This document shows positions 6,408-13,315 of a DNA stretch of 13,328 nucleotides, piece after piece. The stretch comes from Oscillospiraceae bacterium (GTDB lineage Bacteria > Bacillota > Clostridia > Oscillospirales > Ruminococcaceae). A model generated the notes under the pieces. It was not told the origin of the DNA. It was given only the letters and a program-made list of their open reading frames with translations, and did no database searches. Location of the stretch: contig JAHHUA010000036.1 of NCBI GenBank assembly GCA_020024235.1, positions 1 to 13,328 of the forward strand, read 5' to 3'. The translations under genes and the position numbers were made by a program. Positions within the stretch are counted from its first letter, which is position 1; each line of letters begins with the position of its first letter.

Positions 6408-6938
6408 TTGCTGAAATATCGTAATACTGAAAAAGTAGCTTTTATAGGTGTGTTTTTCGGACTTGCCATGGTGATGTCATTTTTGGAAAGTTTACTTCCG
6501 CCTATGCCAAACGGAATAAAGCCTGGGCTTTCCAATATTGTAACCATGTATATGCTGTTTTTTTCAGGAGCTGATTCAGCTTATACAATAGCTGTTTTAA
6601 AGTCCCTGTTTATTGGACTTACACGGGGAGTTACAGCAGGTTTTATGAGTATTTCAGGTGGGATTTTTTCTGTAACTGTTATGCTGATTCTTTCAAAAAA
6701 AAGAAAAAACCCCTTTTCATATTTGATGCTCAGCATATTTGGAGGAATTGCCCACAATATAGGACAGCTTTTGATGTCATGCCTCATAATGAAGTCATGG
6801 CTCACATCTTATTATGCACCGGTTTTAGTGTTGTCCGGAGTTATTATGGGAATTTTAACAGGTACAACACTTAAATATATACTTCCGATTTTAAACAAAA
6901 TAAATCCTAAAATCAAAAAAAATCGGAAAAACAGTTAG
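6408..6938 (+). CDS. Gx transporter family membrane protein (formerly heptaprenyl diphosphate synthase component I family)
   Basis: A 176-residue integral membrane protein with about five hydrophobic segments. It opens with an Arg/Lys-rich N-terminus and helix, then LESLLPPMPNGIKPGLSNIV (about 26-45), and later FGGIAHNIGQL (about 111-121); these are the hallmarks I know for the family once labelled component I of heptaprenyl diphosphate synthase and now called Gx transporter. The family is related to S-components of ECF-type vitamin transporters, but no ATPase or T-component is encoded here. Such genes often accompany apbE and rnf; supply of flavin (or its precursor) for ApbE is a plausible role, by inference only. 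The TTG at 6408 is preferred because AGGGG (6398-6402) lies 5 bases upstream; a GTG at 6402 overlaps that site. It is 8 bases after apbE and 69 bases before rnfC. The basic C-terminal tail (KIKKNRKNS) should be cytoplasmic. Confidence 0.85.
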   Translation: MLKYRNTEKVAFIGVFFGLAMVMSFLESLLPPMPNGIKPGLSNIVTMYMLFFSGADSAYTIAVLKSLFIGLTRGVTAGFMSISGGIFSVTVMLILSKKRKNPFSYLMLSIFGGIAHNIGQLLMSCLIMKSWLTSYYAPVLVLSGVIMGILTGTTLKYILPILNKINPKIKKNRKNS

Positions 6939-6964
6939 GTTATATAAAATTAGAGGTTAAACCC

Positions 6965-6986
6965 TTTAATTCTTTTATAAATTAAA
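6965..6986 (+). promoter_or_regulatory. AT-rich inverted repeat before rnfC
   Basis: TTTAATT (6965-6971) and AATTAAA (6980-6986) pair perfectly across an 8-base loop. CC at 6963-6964 and GG at 6989-6990 could extend the stem past a two-base bulge. It lies in the longest gap of the operon (69 bases), just before the rnfC ribosome-binding site GGAGG (6995-6999). It may shape translation or RNA processing between apbE-Gx and rnf. There is no T run after it, so it is not a terminator. Confidence 0.25.
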
Positions 6987-7007
6987 AAGGTATTGGAGGA
7001 TGAAACA

Positions 7008-8303
7008 GTGTCTAAGTCATTAAATGGTATTTTTGTAAAACACCATAAAAATACCGAAAACAGCGCTACAGAGATTATGCCTATTCCTGACAAAGTTGTT
7101 ATACCAATGTCACAGCATATAGGTAAACCTTGTGATGTGGCTGTAAAACTTATGGACGAGGTTAAAGTAGGACAGATAATAGGTGCACAATCAGGATTTA
7201 TCAGTGCTCCTATTCATTCAAGTGTTTCCGGAAAAGTAACAGCTATTGACGATATTATATTGTCAAACGGAGCTTCATGCAAAGCAGTTGTTATTACAAC
7301 AGATAAGCTTCAGGAAGTATCAGAGGATGTTAAACCTCCTGTTGTAAACAGCTTTGATGATTTTATTAATGCAGTTAAAGAATCAGGCTTGGTAGGACTT
7401 GGGGGAGCTGGTTTCCCAGCTTATGTAAAATTCAGCCCTAAAAATCTTGCAGAAGTTGATTCTCTCATAATTAACGGTGCTGAATGTGAACCATATATTA
7501 CATCTGACTACAGATGTTTTATGGAAGAAAGCGCAAATATTATTGACGGAATTAATGCCATTCAAAAATGGTTGGGAATAAAAAATGTTTATATTGGAAT
7601 TGAAGACAACAAGCCAAAGGCTATTAAATTAATGGAAAGCCTTTCTTCCAAAGTAAATAATATGAAAGTTGTATCTCTTAAAGCCAAATACCCACAGGGT
7701 GGTGAAAAAGTCCTGATTTATGAGGTAACAGGCAGAATAGTAGGGGAAGGAATGCTGCCTGCCGATGTAGGAACCATTGTAAGCAATGTTACTTCCGTAG
7801 CTTTCCTTGCAAAGTACCTTAAAACAGGTATGCCCCTTGTTTCAAAAAGACTTACAGTGGACGGAAGTGCCGTTAAAAATCCTAAGAATGTAATTGTTCC
7901 TATCGGAACTCAAATTAAAGATGTAATTGAGTTTTGCGGAGGATACAAGGAAGAACCAAAGAAAATTCTTTACGGTGGTCCTATGATGGGTACAGCAGTC
8001 AGAAATGATGAAGCTCCTATTATAAAGAACAACAATGCTATTTTGGTATTCAATGAAAAAGATAGTGTGGAAAAGCCCGAAACAGCTTGCATTAAATGCG
8101 GAAGATGTGTTACAGCCTGCCCGTTTAATCTTATGCCTGCTCCCATTTCTGCTGCATATGCCAGAAAAGATGTTGACGCACTTAAAAAATTAAAAGTCAA
8201 TCTTTGTATGGAATGTGGCTGCTGTTCTTATGTTTGTCCTGCAAAGAAGAATCTTGTTTTGACAAATAAATTAGCTAAAGTACTTGTAAATTCTAAGAAA
8301 TAA
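7008..8303 (+). CDS. rnfC: Rnf complex subunit RnfC (NADH-site, iron-sulfur subunit)
   Basis: RnfC is the peripheral cytoplasmic subunit of ferredoxin:NAD+ oxidoreductase, holding the NAD(H)-reactive site with a non-covalent FMN and two [4Fe-4S] clusters. The 431-residue protein starts with the RnfC barrel-sandwich region (IGKPCDVAVKLMDEVKVGQ), then the glycine-rich nucleotide/FMN site GLGGAGFPAYVK (130-141) with NGAECEP, a soluble-ligand-binding segment after YPQGGEK (228-234), and a ferredoxin-like domain with Cys361/364/367/371 (CIKCGRCVTACP) and Cys400/403/406/410 (CMECGCCSYVCP). The GTG at 7008 is preferred, 8 bases after GGAGG; an in-frame TTG at 6993 overlaps the ribosome-binding site, and the ATG at 7000 is out of frame. 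It is the first of six rnf genes; rnfD follows after 16 bases. Confidence 0.97.
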   Translation: MSKSLNGIFVKHHKNTENSATEIMPIPDKVVIPMSQHIGKPCDVAVKLMDEVKVGQIIGAQSGFISAPIHSSVSGKVTAIDDIILSNGASCKAVVITTDKLQEVSEDVKPPVVNSFDDFINAVKESGLVGLGGAGFPAYVKFSPKNLAEVDSLIINGAECEPYITSDYRCFMEESANIIDGINAIQKWLGIKNVYIGIEDNKPKAIKLMESLSSKVNNMKVVSLKAKYPQGGEKVLIYEVTGRIVGEGMLPADVGTIVSNVTSVAFLAKYLKTGMPLVSKRLTVDGSAVKNPKNVIVPIGTQIKDVIEFCGGYKEEPKKILYGGPMMGTAVRNDEAPIIKNNNAILVFNEKDSVEKPETACIKCGRCVTACPFNLMPAPISAAYARKDVDALKKLKVNLCMECGCCSYVCPAKKNLVLTNKLAKVLVNSKK

Positions 8304-8319
8304 TATTGAGGTGAGTAGA

Positions 8320-9264
8320 TTGAATAACAAATTAACAGTTGCTCCGTCTCCCCATGTAAGATCGGATATTACCACATCCAAAATTATGCTGGATGTTGTA
8401 ATCGCCCTTGTACCGGCAATGATTGCCTCCGTAATCTTTTTTGGATTCAGAGCGTTACTTTTGATTGCAGTATGCGTTGTATGCTGTGTGGGATTTGAAT
8501 ATCTTTACAATTTAATTAATAAAAAGCAGCAAACAATTTCCGACCTGAGTGCTGTTGTAACAGGTGTGCTTTTGGCTCTTAATCTCCCTGTAACATTGCC
8601 GATTCCTATGGCAATTTTCGGTTGTTTGGTTGCAATCGTAGCCGTTAAATGTCTTTTCGGAGGCATAGGCAAAAACTTTGCAAACCCTGCTATTACAGCC
8701 AGAATTATTTTGCTTGTTTCCTTTGCAGGCCCCATGACAAACTTTGTAGCTCCTCATGGAGCTGCATTGGAAACAGTGGGCGGAGCTACGCCTATGGGAC
8801 TTATTGCAGCAGGCAATACAGAAGCTCTTCCATCTCTTATGGATATGTTCCTTGGAAATATAGGTGGTTCTTTGGGTGAAACCAGTGCACTAGCTCTTAT
8901 AATCGGCGGACTTTACCTTATTTTCAGAGGAGTTATTACACCTACAATTCCGGTGGCATACATAGCTACAGTTATTATATTCTCATTCTTCTTTGGATAT
9001 AATCCCATGTATCAAATTTTGGGCGGCGGTCTTATGATAGGTGCATTCTTTATGGCTACAGACTACACCACATCTCCCATGACTGAAAAAGGCAAGCTTA
9101 TTTTCGGTATTGGCTGCGGTGTACTCACAATGCTTATAAGAAAATTCGGTGCATATCCGGAGGGTGTTTCCTATGCGATTTTGCTTATGAATATTATCAG
9201 TCCTCATATTGATAATCTTACAATGAATAAAGCGTTTGGGGGTAAGAAAATTGAAAAAAAATAG
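8320..9264 (+). CDS. rnfD: Rnf complex subunit RnfD (membrane, covalent FMN)
   Basis: An integral membrane subunit that carries covalently bound FMN and takes part in the redox-driven ion pathway. The 314-residue protein opens with APSPHVRSDITT, typical of RnfD/NqrB, then many hydrophobic helices. The flavin-acceptor motif is ETVGGATPM, with Thr157 (codon 8788-8790) as the likely FMN ester site. Conserved late segments include GGSLGETSALALIIGG, FFMATDYTTSPMT and FGAYPEGVSYAILLMNI. The usual acceptor consensus is D-x-x-S/T-G-A-T; here Glu replaces Asp and Gly replaces Ser/Thr. The TTG at 8320 is preferred because GAGGTGA (8308-8314) lies 5 bases before it; a GTG at 8311 lies within that site. 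Its end overlaps the rnfG start by 14 bases, suggesting coupled translation. Confidence 0.96.
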   Translation: MNNKLTVAPSPHVRSDITTSKIMLDVVIALVPAMIASVIFFGFRALLLIAVCVVCCVGFEYLYNLINKKQQTISDLSAVVTGVLLALNLPVTLPIPMAIFGCLVAIVAVKCLFGGIGKNFANPAITARIILLVSFAGPMTNFVAPHGAALETVGGATPMGLIAAGNTEALPSLMDMFLGNIGGSLGETSALALIIGGLYLIFRGVITPTIPVAYIATVIIFSFFFGYNPMYQILGGGLMIGAFFMATDYTTSPMTEKGKLIFGIGCGVLTMLIRKFGAYPEGVSYAILLMNIISPHIDNLTMNKAFGGKKIEKK

Positions 9265-9787
9265 TTTCAAAAACAATTTAGCCTACCCTGTATTGGTTAT
9301 TGTTGTTATCTGTCTTGTTATATCCTCTATTTTGGTTTATGTACAGGGAATTACAGATCCGATTATCACCAAACAAAAAGCAGAAGCTGCAAAAGCTTCC
9401 AGAATAGAAGTTCTCAGTGATGCAGATGATTTTGAAAAAATCGAAATGGAACTTCCCGAAGGTGTAATTGATGTTTACAAGGCTAAAAACGGCACAGGAT
9501 TTGTTATCACAACCAAAGCAATAGGTTATGACAGCAGCGGTTTGGTAGTTATGTGCGGTATTAGAGCTGACGGAACAATCTCCAAAGTTAAGAACCTTGA
9601 AAACAGCGAAACTCCCGGACTTGGTTCCAAGGTTAAGGAAGAACCTTATACATCACAATATGATAATCAAGATAAATCTTTAAGCGGTGTTGAATCAATC
9701 GCCGGAGTAACACGTTCCTCCAAAGCTTTTGAAAAAGCAGTAAGCATTGCATTCGACATTTTTGAAACAGTTAAGGAGGGTAAATAA
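9251..9787 (+). CDS. rnfG: Rnf complex subunit RnfG (extracytoplasmic covalent FMN)
   Basis: RnfG has one N-terminal membrane helix and an FMN-binding domain exposed outside the membrane, where ApbE attaches FMN to threonine. The 178-residue protein has its helix at about 11-32 (LAYPVLVIVVICLVISSILV), then a soluble domain with the conserved ETPGLGSKV segment (120-128) and the acceptor motif ESIAGVTRSS, with Thr154 (codon 9710-9712) as the likely FMN site. The motif departs from D-x-x-S/T-G-A-T in four places, Glu at -6, Ala at -3, Val at -1 and Arg at +1, yet the Gly and Thr remain. The TTG at 9251 follows GGGGGT (9238-9243) by 7 bases; an upstream in-frame TTG at 9236 overlaps that site. 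Its stop shares one base with the rnfE start (TAATG). Confidence 0.95.
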   Translation: MKKNSFKNNLAYPVLVIVVICLVISSILVYVQGITDPIITKQKAEAAKASRIEVLSDADDFEKIEMELPEGVIDVYKAKNGTGFVITTKAIGYDSSGLVVMCGIRADGTISKVKNLENSETPGLGSKVKEEPYTSQYDNQDKSLSGVESIAGVTRSSKAFEKAVSIAFDIFETVKEGK

Positions 9788-10467
9788 TGGCTGAGAAAAA
9801 AAGCAAACTGCAAATTCTTACCAACGGTATCATTAAAGAAAACCCTACTTTGGTTTTGATACTTGGTACCTGTCCTTCTTTGGCAGTTACATCACTTGCT
9901 AAAAACGGAATTGGTATGGGACTTGCAACAACATTGGTACTTATCGGTTCAAATGTGGTAATTTCACTTCTTAAAAATATAATCCCCGACAAAGTAAAAA
10001 TCCCTTGCTACATCACTGTAATTGCGGGATTTGTAACAGTTATCAAGGCTTTGGTAGAAGCTTATGCAATAGATTTGTATAATGCACTGGGCATATTCCT
10101 GCCTCTTATTGTTGTTAACTGTATCGTATTGGGCAGAGCTGAAATGTTTGCCAGCAAAAACAGTGTGTTTGATTCATTTCTTGACGCTGTAGGTATGGGC
10201 CTTGGATTTACTTTTGCTCTGTTTTGTATGGGTTCAATAAGAGAAATCCTGGGTGCAGGAACATGGATGGGATTGCCTGTTACAATTAATTTTATGGAAC
10301 CTATTTCAATTTTCTCATTGGCTCCCGGAGGATTTTTTGTATTTGGCTGCCTGATTGCTATTATTAATAAACTGACTAACGGAAAAGCAGTGAAGAAAAA
10401 GAGCTTTGCCTGTGCAGCTTGTCCTGCCGCTTCCGTTTGTCAGAAGGCTAATAAGGAGGAAGAATAG
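9787..10467 (+). CDS. rnfE: Rnf complex subunit RnfE (integral membrane)
   Basis: RnfE and RnfA are paralogous six-helix membrane subunits that together hold an iron-sulfur cluster within the membrane and form part of the ion path. In this 226-residue protein the expected ligand cysteines are Cys29 (LGTCPSLAVT) and Cys112 (NCIVLGR). GMGLGFTFAL (136-145) and SIREILGAGT (150-159) are family segments. After the last helix a short basic stretch leads to a soluble tail with CAACPAASVC (Cys209, 212 and 218), a possible extra metal-binding motif. The ATG at 9787 follows AAGGAGGG (9773-9780) by 6 bases and overlaps the rnfG stop by one base. rnfA follows after 3 bases. Confidence 0.96.
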   Translation: MAEKKSKLQILTNGIIKENPTLVLILGTCPSLAVTSLAKNGIGMGLATTLVLIGSNVVISLLKNIIPDKVKIPCYITVIAGFVTVIKALVEAYAIDLYNALGIFLPLIVVNCIVLGRAEMFASKNSVFDSFLDAVGMGLGFTFALFCMGSIREILGAGTWMGLPVTINFMEPISIFSLAPGGFFVFGCLIAIINKLTNGKAVKKKSFACAACPAASVCQKANKEEE

Positions 10468-10470
10468 AAT

Positions 10471-11046
10471 ATGGGAAATTTAGCAGTAATATTCGTAGGT
10501 GCTGTCCTTGTTAATAACTTCGTTTTGGCCAAATTCCTGGGTATCTGTCCGTTCCTCGGTGTTTCCAAAAAACTTGATCAGGCTTTTGGTATGAGTGTTG
10601 CCGTAATTTTTGTAATGGTAATGGCAACTTCTGTTACTCACCCCATTTACACCTATTTACTTGAGCCAAACCGCCTTGGTTATTTGCAGACAGTTGTATT
10701 TATTTTGGTAATTGCCGCTTTGGTACAATTAGTTGAAATTGTCCTTAAAAAATACATTCCGTCACTTCATGCTGCACTGGGTGTTTACCTTCCGCTCATT
10801 ACAACAAACTGTGCTGTTTTGGGTGTTACAATCCAAAATATCGACAGCAAGTTCGGGTTTGTGGAATCTTTGGTAAACTCTATAGGTGCAGGTATTGGAT
10901 TTATGCTTGCAATGGTTCTTTTTGCAGGAGTAAGACAAAAGATGGAAAATTGTGATGTACCTGAATGTTTTAAAGGTATTCCCATAACATTGGTAGCGGC
11001 TTCAATAGTAGCTGTATCCTTTATGGGATTCAGCGGCATGGTATAA
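10471..11046 (+). CDS. rnfA: Rnf complex subunit RnfA (integral membrane)
   Basis: A 191-residue, six-helix membrane subunit, paralogue of RnfE with inverted membrane orientation. Its cluster-ligand cysteines are Cys26 (LGICPFLGVS) and Cys114 (NCAVLGVT), matching the RnfE pair. It opens with the typical VLVNNFVLAKFLG and ends in a hydrophobic helix with MGFSGMV. IGAGIGFMLAM is the counterpart of the RnfE glycine-rich helix. The ATG at 10471 lies 10 bases after AAGGAGGA (10453-10460), which is inside the end of rnfE, so translation is probably linked. It is 40 bases before rnfB. Confidence 0.97.
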   Translation: MGNLAVIFVGAVLVNNFVLAKFLGICPFLGVSKKLDQAFGMSVAVIFVMVMATSVTHPIYTYLLEPNRLGYLQTVVFILVIAALVQLVEIVLKKYIPSLHAALGVYLPLITTNCAVLGVTIQNIDSKFGFVESLVNSIGAGIGFMLAMVLFAGVRQKMENCDVPECFKGIPITLVAASIVAVSFMGFSGMV

Positions 11047-11086
11047 CAGAAACCTCGATAACGAAATAATGATAGGAGAATGAAAA

Positions 11087-11893
11087 ATGGATTTTTTAAC
11101 ACCTGTTCTTATAGTTACCGTTATCGGTTTACTTGCGGGACTTATTTTGACCATAGCTTCAAAGTTTATGGCAGTAAAAGTTGATGAAAGATTTGATGAT
11201 GTAAGAAATTGTCTTCCGGGTGCTAACTGTGGTGCTTGTGGTTATGCAGGCTGTGATCAGTACGCAGAAGCATTGCTTAAAGGTGATGTTCCCACAAATC
11301 TCTGTATACCCGGCGGTGCAGGAACTGCATCTGAACTTAGCTCCGTTTTGGGTGTTGAATGTTCAGCAGTTACACCTAAATACGCATTTGTAAAATGTAA
11401 CGGCTGTAGTGCCAACACACAAAAGGCAGTTGAGTTTGACGGCCCTAAAACCTGTAAAGCTGCCGCTGTTTTCTATGGTGGCGACAACGCTTGTTCTTAC
11501 GGTTGTCTTGGATACGGCGACTGCGTTTCTGCCTGTCCGTATGATGCAATTCATGTTATAGACGGTGTTGCAAAGGTTGACAAAGATGTTTGTGTAGGCT
11601 GTGGAATTTGTGCTAATACCTGTCCTAAATCCATCATCAGCATTTTGCCTGTTACAAGCACAGTTGCAGTGCAATGTTCTTCAAAGGATAAGGGTGCTGT
11701 AGTAAGAAAGATTTGTACAGTAGGCTGTATCGGCTGCGGTATCTGTGTTAAGAACTGTCCTTCAGGTGCAATTACTTTAGCTAACAATTTGGCTACAATA
11801 GACCCTGAAAAATGCACCAACTGCGGAACTTGCATTGAAAAGTGCCCGGTTCATGCAATTCATTTTACAAGTTGCAGCAAGGATAACGGTTAA
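11087..11893 (+). CDS. rnfB: Rnf complex subunit RnfB (ferredoxin-accepting polyferredoxin)
   Basis: RnfB receives electrons from reduced ferredoxin and passes them into the membrane part of the complex. The 268-residue protein has one N-terminal helix (about 6-25), then an Fe-S domain with Cys42/48/51/56 (CLPGANCGACGYAGC) and Cys73. A middle domain follows with Cys104/107, 123, 136, 140, 146 and 150. Three classical ferredoxin motifs come next: CVGCGICANTCP (169-180), CIGCGICVKNCP (214-225, with Cys210 before it) and CTNCGTCIEKCP (243-254). This is enough for about five to six [4Fe-4S] clusters. The ATG at 11087 follows AGGAGA by 7 bases; an ATG at 11080 is out of frame. It is the last rnf gene; a hairpin terminator starts 6 bases after its stop. 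Confidence 0.97.
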   Translation: MDFLTPVLIVTVIGLLAGLILTIASKFMAVKVDERFDDVRNCLPGANCGACGYAGCDQYAEALLKGDVPTNLCIPGGAGTASELSSVLGVECSAVTPKYAFVKCNGCSANTQKAVEFDGPKTCKAAAVFYGGDNACSYGCLGYGDCVSACPYDAIHVIDGVAKVDKDVCVGCGICANTCPKSIISILPVTSTVAVQCSSKDKGAVVRKICTVGCIGCGICVKNCPSGAITLANNLATIDPEKCTNCGTCIEKCPVHAIHFTSCSKDNG

Positions 11894-11899
11894 TAAATA

Positions 11900-11937
11900 T
11901 TTAAAAGCGTCTGATTTTTCTTTCAGGCGCTTTTAAA
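11900..11937 (+). terminator. Rho-independent terminator after rnfB
   Basis: TTTAAAAGCGTCTGA (11900-11914) pairs with TCAGGCGCTTTTAAA (11923-11937) over 15 positions, one of them G-T, with an 8-base T-rich loop. GC-rich core followed by TTTT gives a terminator-like shape, though the T run falls partly in the stem. The next gene begins only 24 bases later, so partial readthrough is likely. Confidence 0.78.
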
Positions 11938-11961
11938 TTCAGTTAGGAGAAAAATTTTACA

Positions 11962-12855
11962 ATGAACGAAAAACGAAAACTTACAACAGATGAATTATCT
12001 GAGATAAAATCAATACTGGAAAAATGCAGTATAAAAAATACGGAAAAAGTATGGCGTTTTGTGGATACCAAGCTTGATAAAGTATATGATGTGTATTTTT
12101 TGGAGGAAAGTAAAATTATTCTGAAAAAATGCGGCAAAGGCAGAGATATAATAAAATATGACAAATACTTTGCAGGTAAGGATTTTAATATTCCTAAAAT
12201 TTTTAACCGATTTGAAGCAGATGATAAAAAATATGTTACAATGGAATACATAGATGGTACCGATGCCCGAAATTGCAGTATGGAACAGGCTGAACTGATT
12301 GGAAAAGAATTGGGGAGAATACAAAATTTTTATTTGACTGCCGGTGGACATAACGAAAGAACAGATAACTATTTTAAAAAGGAAATTTACGATAATTTTG
12401 AAAAGGTGAAAGAATATGCACCTTATTTAAAAGATATTTTTCCATATGTAGAAAACCGCTTTTTCAATGCTCCCCAAACACTTATTCATGATGATTTACT
12501 GCCTATTAATGTGTTTTTAGCAGAAAATAAACCATATATTATAGATTGGGAATATTGTGATATTTTGCCTTATTTTCTTGACCTGGGCAGATTTGCTTAT
12601 GTTTTTAATGAAAAGGGTGAGTTGTTTGTTCAAAAGCCATCATCTGACAGGTTTTTAGACAAATACTATGATGAAATGTGCAAAAATGCTGATTTTAAAA
12701 CAGACAGAAAACAATTTAATGCAGATGTGGCAGTTTCTGCATTTTGTCAGTATATTATATTTACTTCTTCCTGCAAAAGCAAAGATGAATTTGATTCTTC
12801 TCATGACAGCCGTATTTTAGAAAAAATATCTCAATATATAAAAAATTTAAATTAA
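11962..12855 (+). CDS. Aminoglycoside/choline-kinase-like phosphotransferase of unknown substrate
   Basis: A 297-residue cytoplasmic protein with the aminoglycoside phosphotransferase (APH) kinase fold. The N-lobe has a candidate ATP-binding lysine in KIILKKCGKG (51-60) and the hinge-like YVTMEYIDGT (91-100). The catalytic loop is LIHDDLLPINVFL with His176, Asp178 and Asn183 (H-x-D-x4-N), and the metal-binding Asp195 sits in IIDWEYCD. All key residues are present, so it should be active. The family includes kinases for choline, thiamine, sugars, antibiotics and spore-coat proteins; nothing here fixes the substrate, and I would not call it a resistance gene. The ATG at 11962 lies 11 bases after AGGAGA (11945-11950). 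No promoter fits between the upstream terminator and the start, so it may depend on readthrough from rnf. Confidence 0.82.
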   Translation: MNEKRKLTTDELSEIKSILEKCSIKNTEKVWRFVDTKLDKVYDVYFLEESKIILKKCGKGRDIIKYDKYFAGKDFNIPKIFNRFEADDKKYVTMEYIDGTDARNCSMEQAELIGKELGRIQNFYLTAGGHNERTDNYFKKEIYDNFEKVKEYAPYLKDIFPYVENRFFNAPQTLIHDDLLPINVFLAENKPYIIDWEYCDILPYFLDLGRFAYVFNEKGELFVQKPSSDRFLDKYYDEMCKNADFKTDRKQFNADVAVSAFCQYIIFTSSCKSKDEFDSSHDSRILEKISQYIKNLN

Positions 12856-12860
12856 AAAAT

Positions 12861-12899
12861 AAAAACCTCAGTATGTTTAAAATCATACTGAGGTTTTTT
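12861..12899. terminator. Strong, probably bidirectional terminator between convergent genes
   Basis: AAAAACCTCAGTATG (12861-12875) and CATACTGAGGTTTTT (12884-12898) form a perfect 15-base stem with an 8-base loop. It has T runs on the 3' side in both orientations. It lies 5 bases after the kinase stop and 9 bases from the end of the minus-strand GtrA gene, so it can serve both. Confidence 0.92.
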
Positions 12900-12907
12900 A
12901 AACGAAA

Positions 12908-13315
12908 TTAATTTTTGTATATCCAAATTTTGCTGATAAGAAAATTTACCACAGTGGTGATTACAGTGGCAAATATTTTTGCTGTTATTTTTGACAAAAA
13001 TAATTTTTCAGTAAAAATATTTAAGAGAATTAAACTTAAAAGCATGACAAAGAGATTTGTAACAATGAATTTAATAAGCTGGGCACTCCAAAATTTTTCG
13101 GAGGTGGTAAAAGTCCAGTTTCTGTTTACCACATAGCTGTTGAGCATACCACATGAGTATGCAAAAATTTCGGAAAAGTACATATTAAAATTTAATACCA
13201 CTGACAAAAGTGTAAATACCAGAAAATTTATAATGGTATTGGCTGCTCCTGTAATACCAAATTTAATAAAAGTATAAAATCTGGAATTTTTAATTTTAAG
13301 AAAAATAGAATGCAT
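12908..13315 (-). CDS. GtrA-family membrane protein
   Basis: A 135-residue protein with four predicted membrane helices (about 17-42, 46-64, 80-101 and 109-131). FIKFGITGAANTIINFLVF near the N-terminus and NSYVVNRNWTF after helix two are the GtrA signatures. GtrA-like proteins are thought to move undecaprenyl-phosphate-linked sugars across the membrane for decoration of cell-wall or surface polymers; that role here is by family only. The ATG at 13315-13313 has no good ribosome-binding site (only GGA about 9 bases away), and the frame stays open upstream (GLYF before the Met) to the window edge. So the real start may lie outside, or the protein may be fused to an upstream domain such as a glycosyltransferase. 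It converges with the kinase gene. Confidence 0.87.
   Translation of the reverse strand: MHSIFLKIKNSRFYTFIKFGITGAANTIINFLVFTLLSVVLNFNMYFSEIFAYSCGMLNSYVVNRNWTFTTSEKFWSAQLIKFIVTNLFVMLLSLILLNIFTEKLFLSKITAKIFATVITTVVNFLISKIWIYKN

Noticed and set aside
6957..6981. Internal promoter TTAAAC/TATAAA before rnfC
   Set aside because: The spacer is only about 13 bases, too short for a sigma-A promoter.
7008..11893. Na+ or H+ specificity of the Rnf complex
   Set aside because: I cannot separate the two from subunit sequences by eye, so no claim is made.
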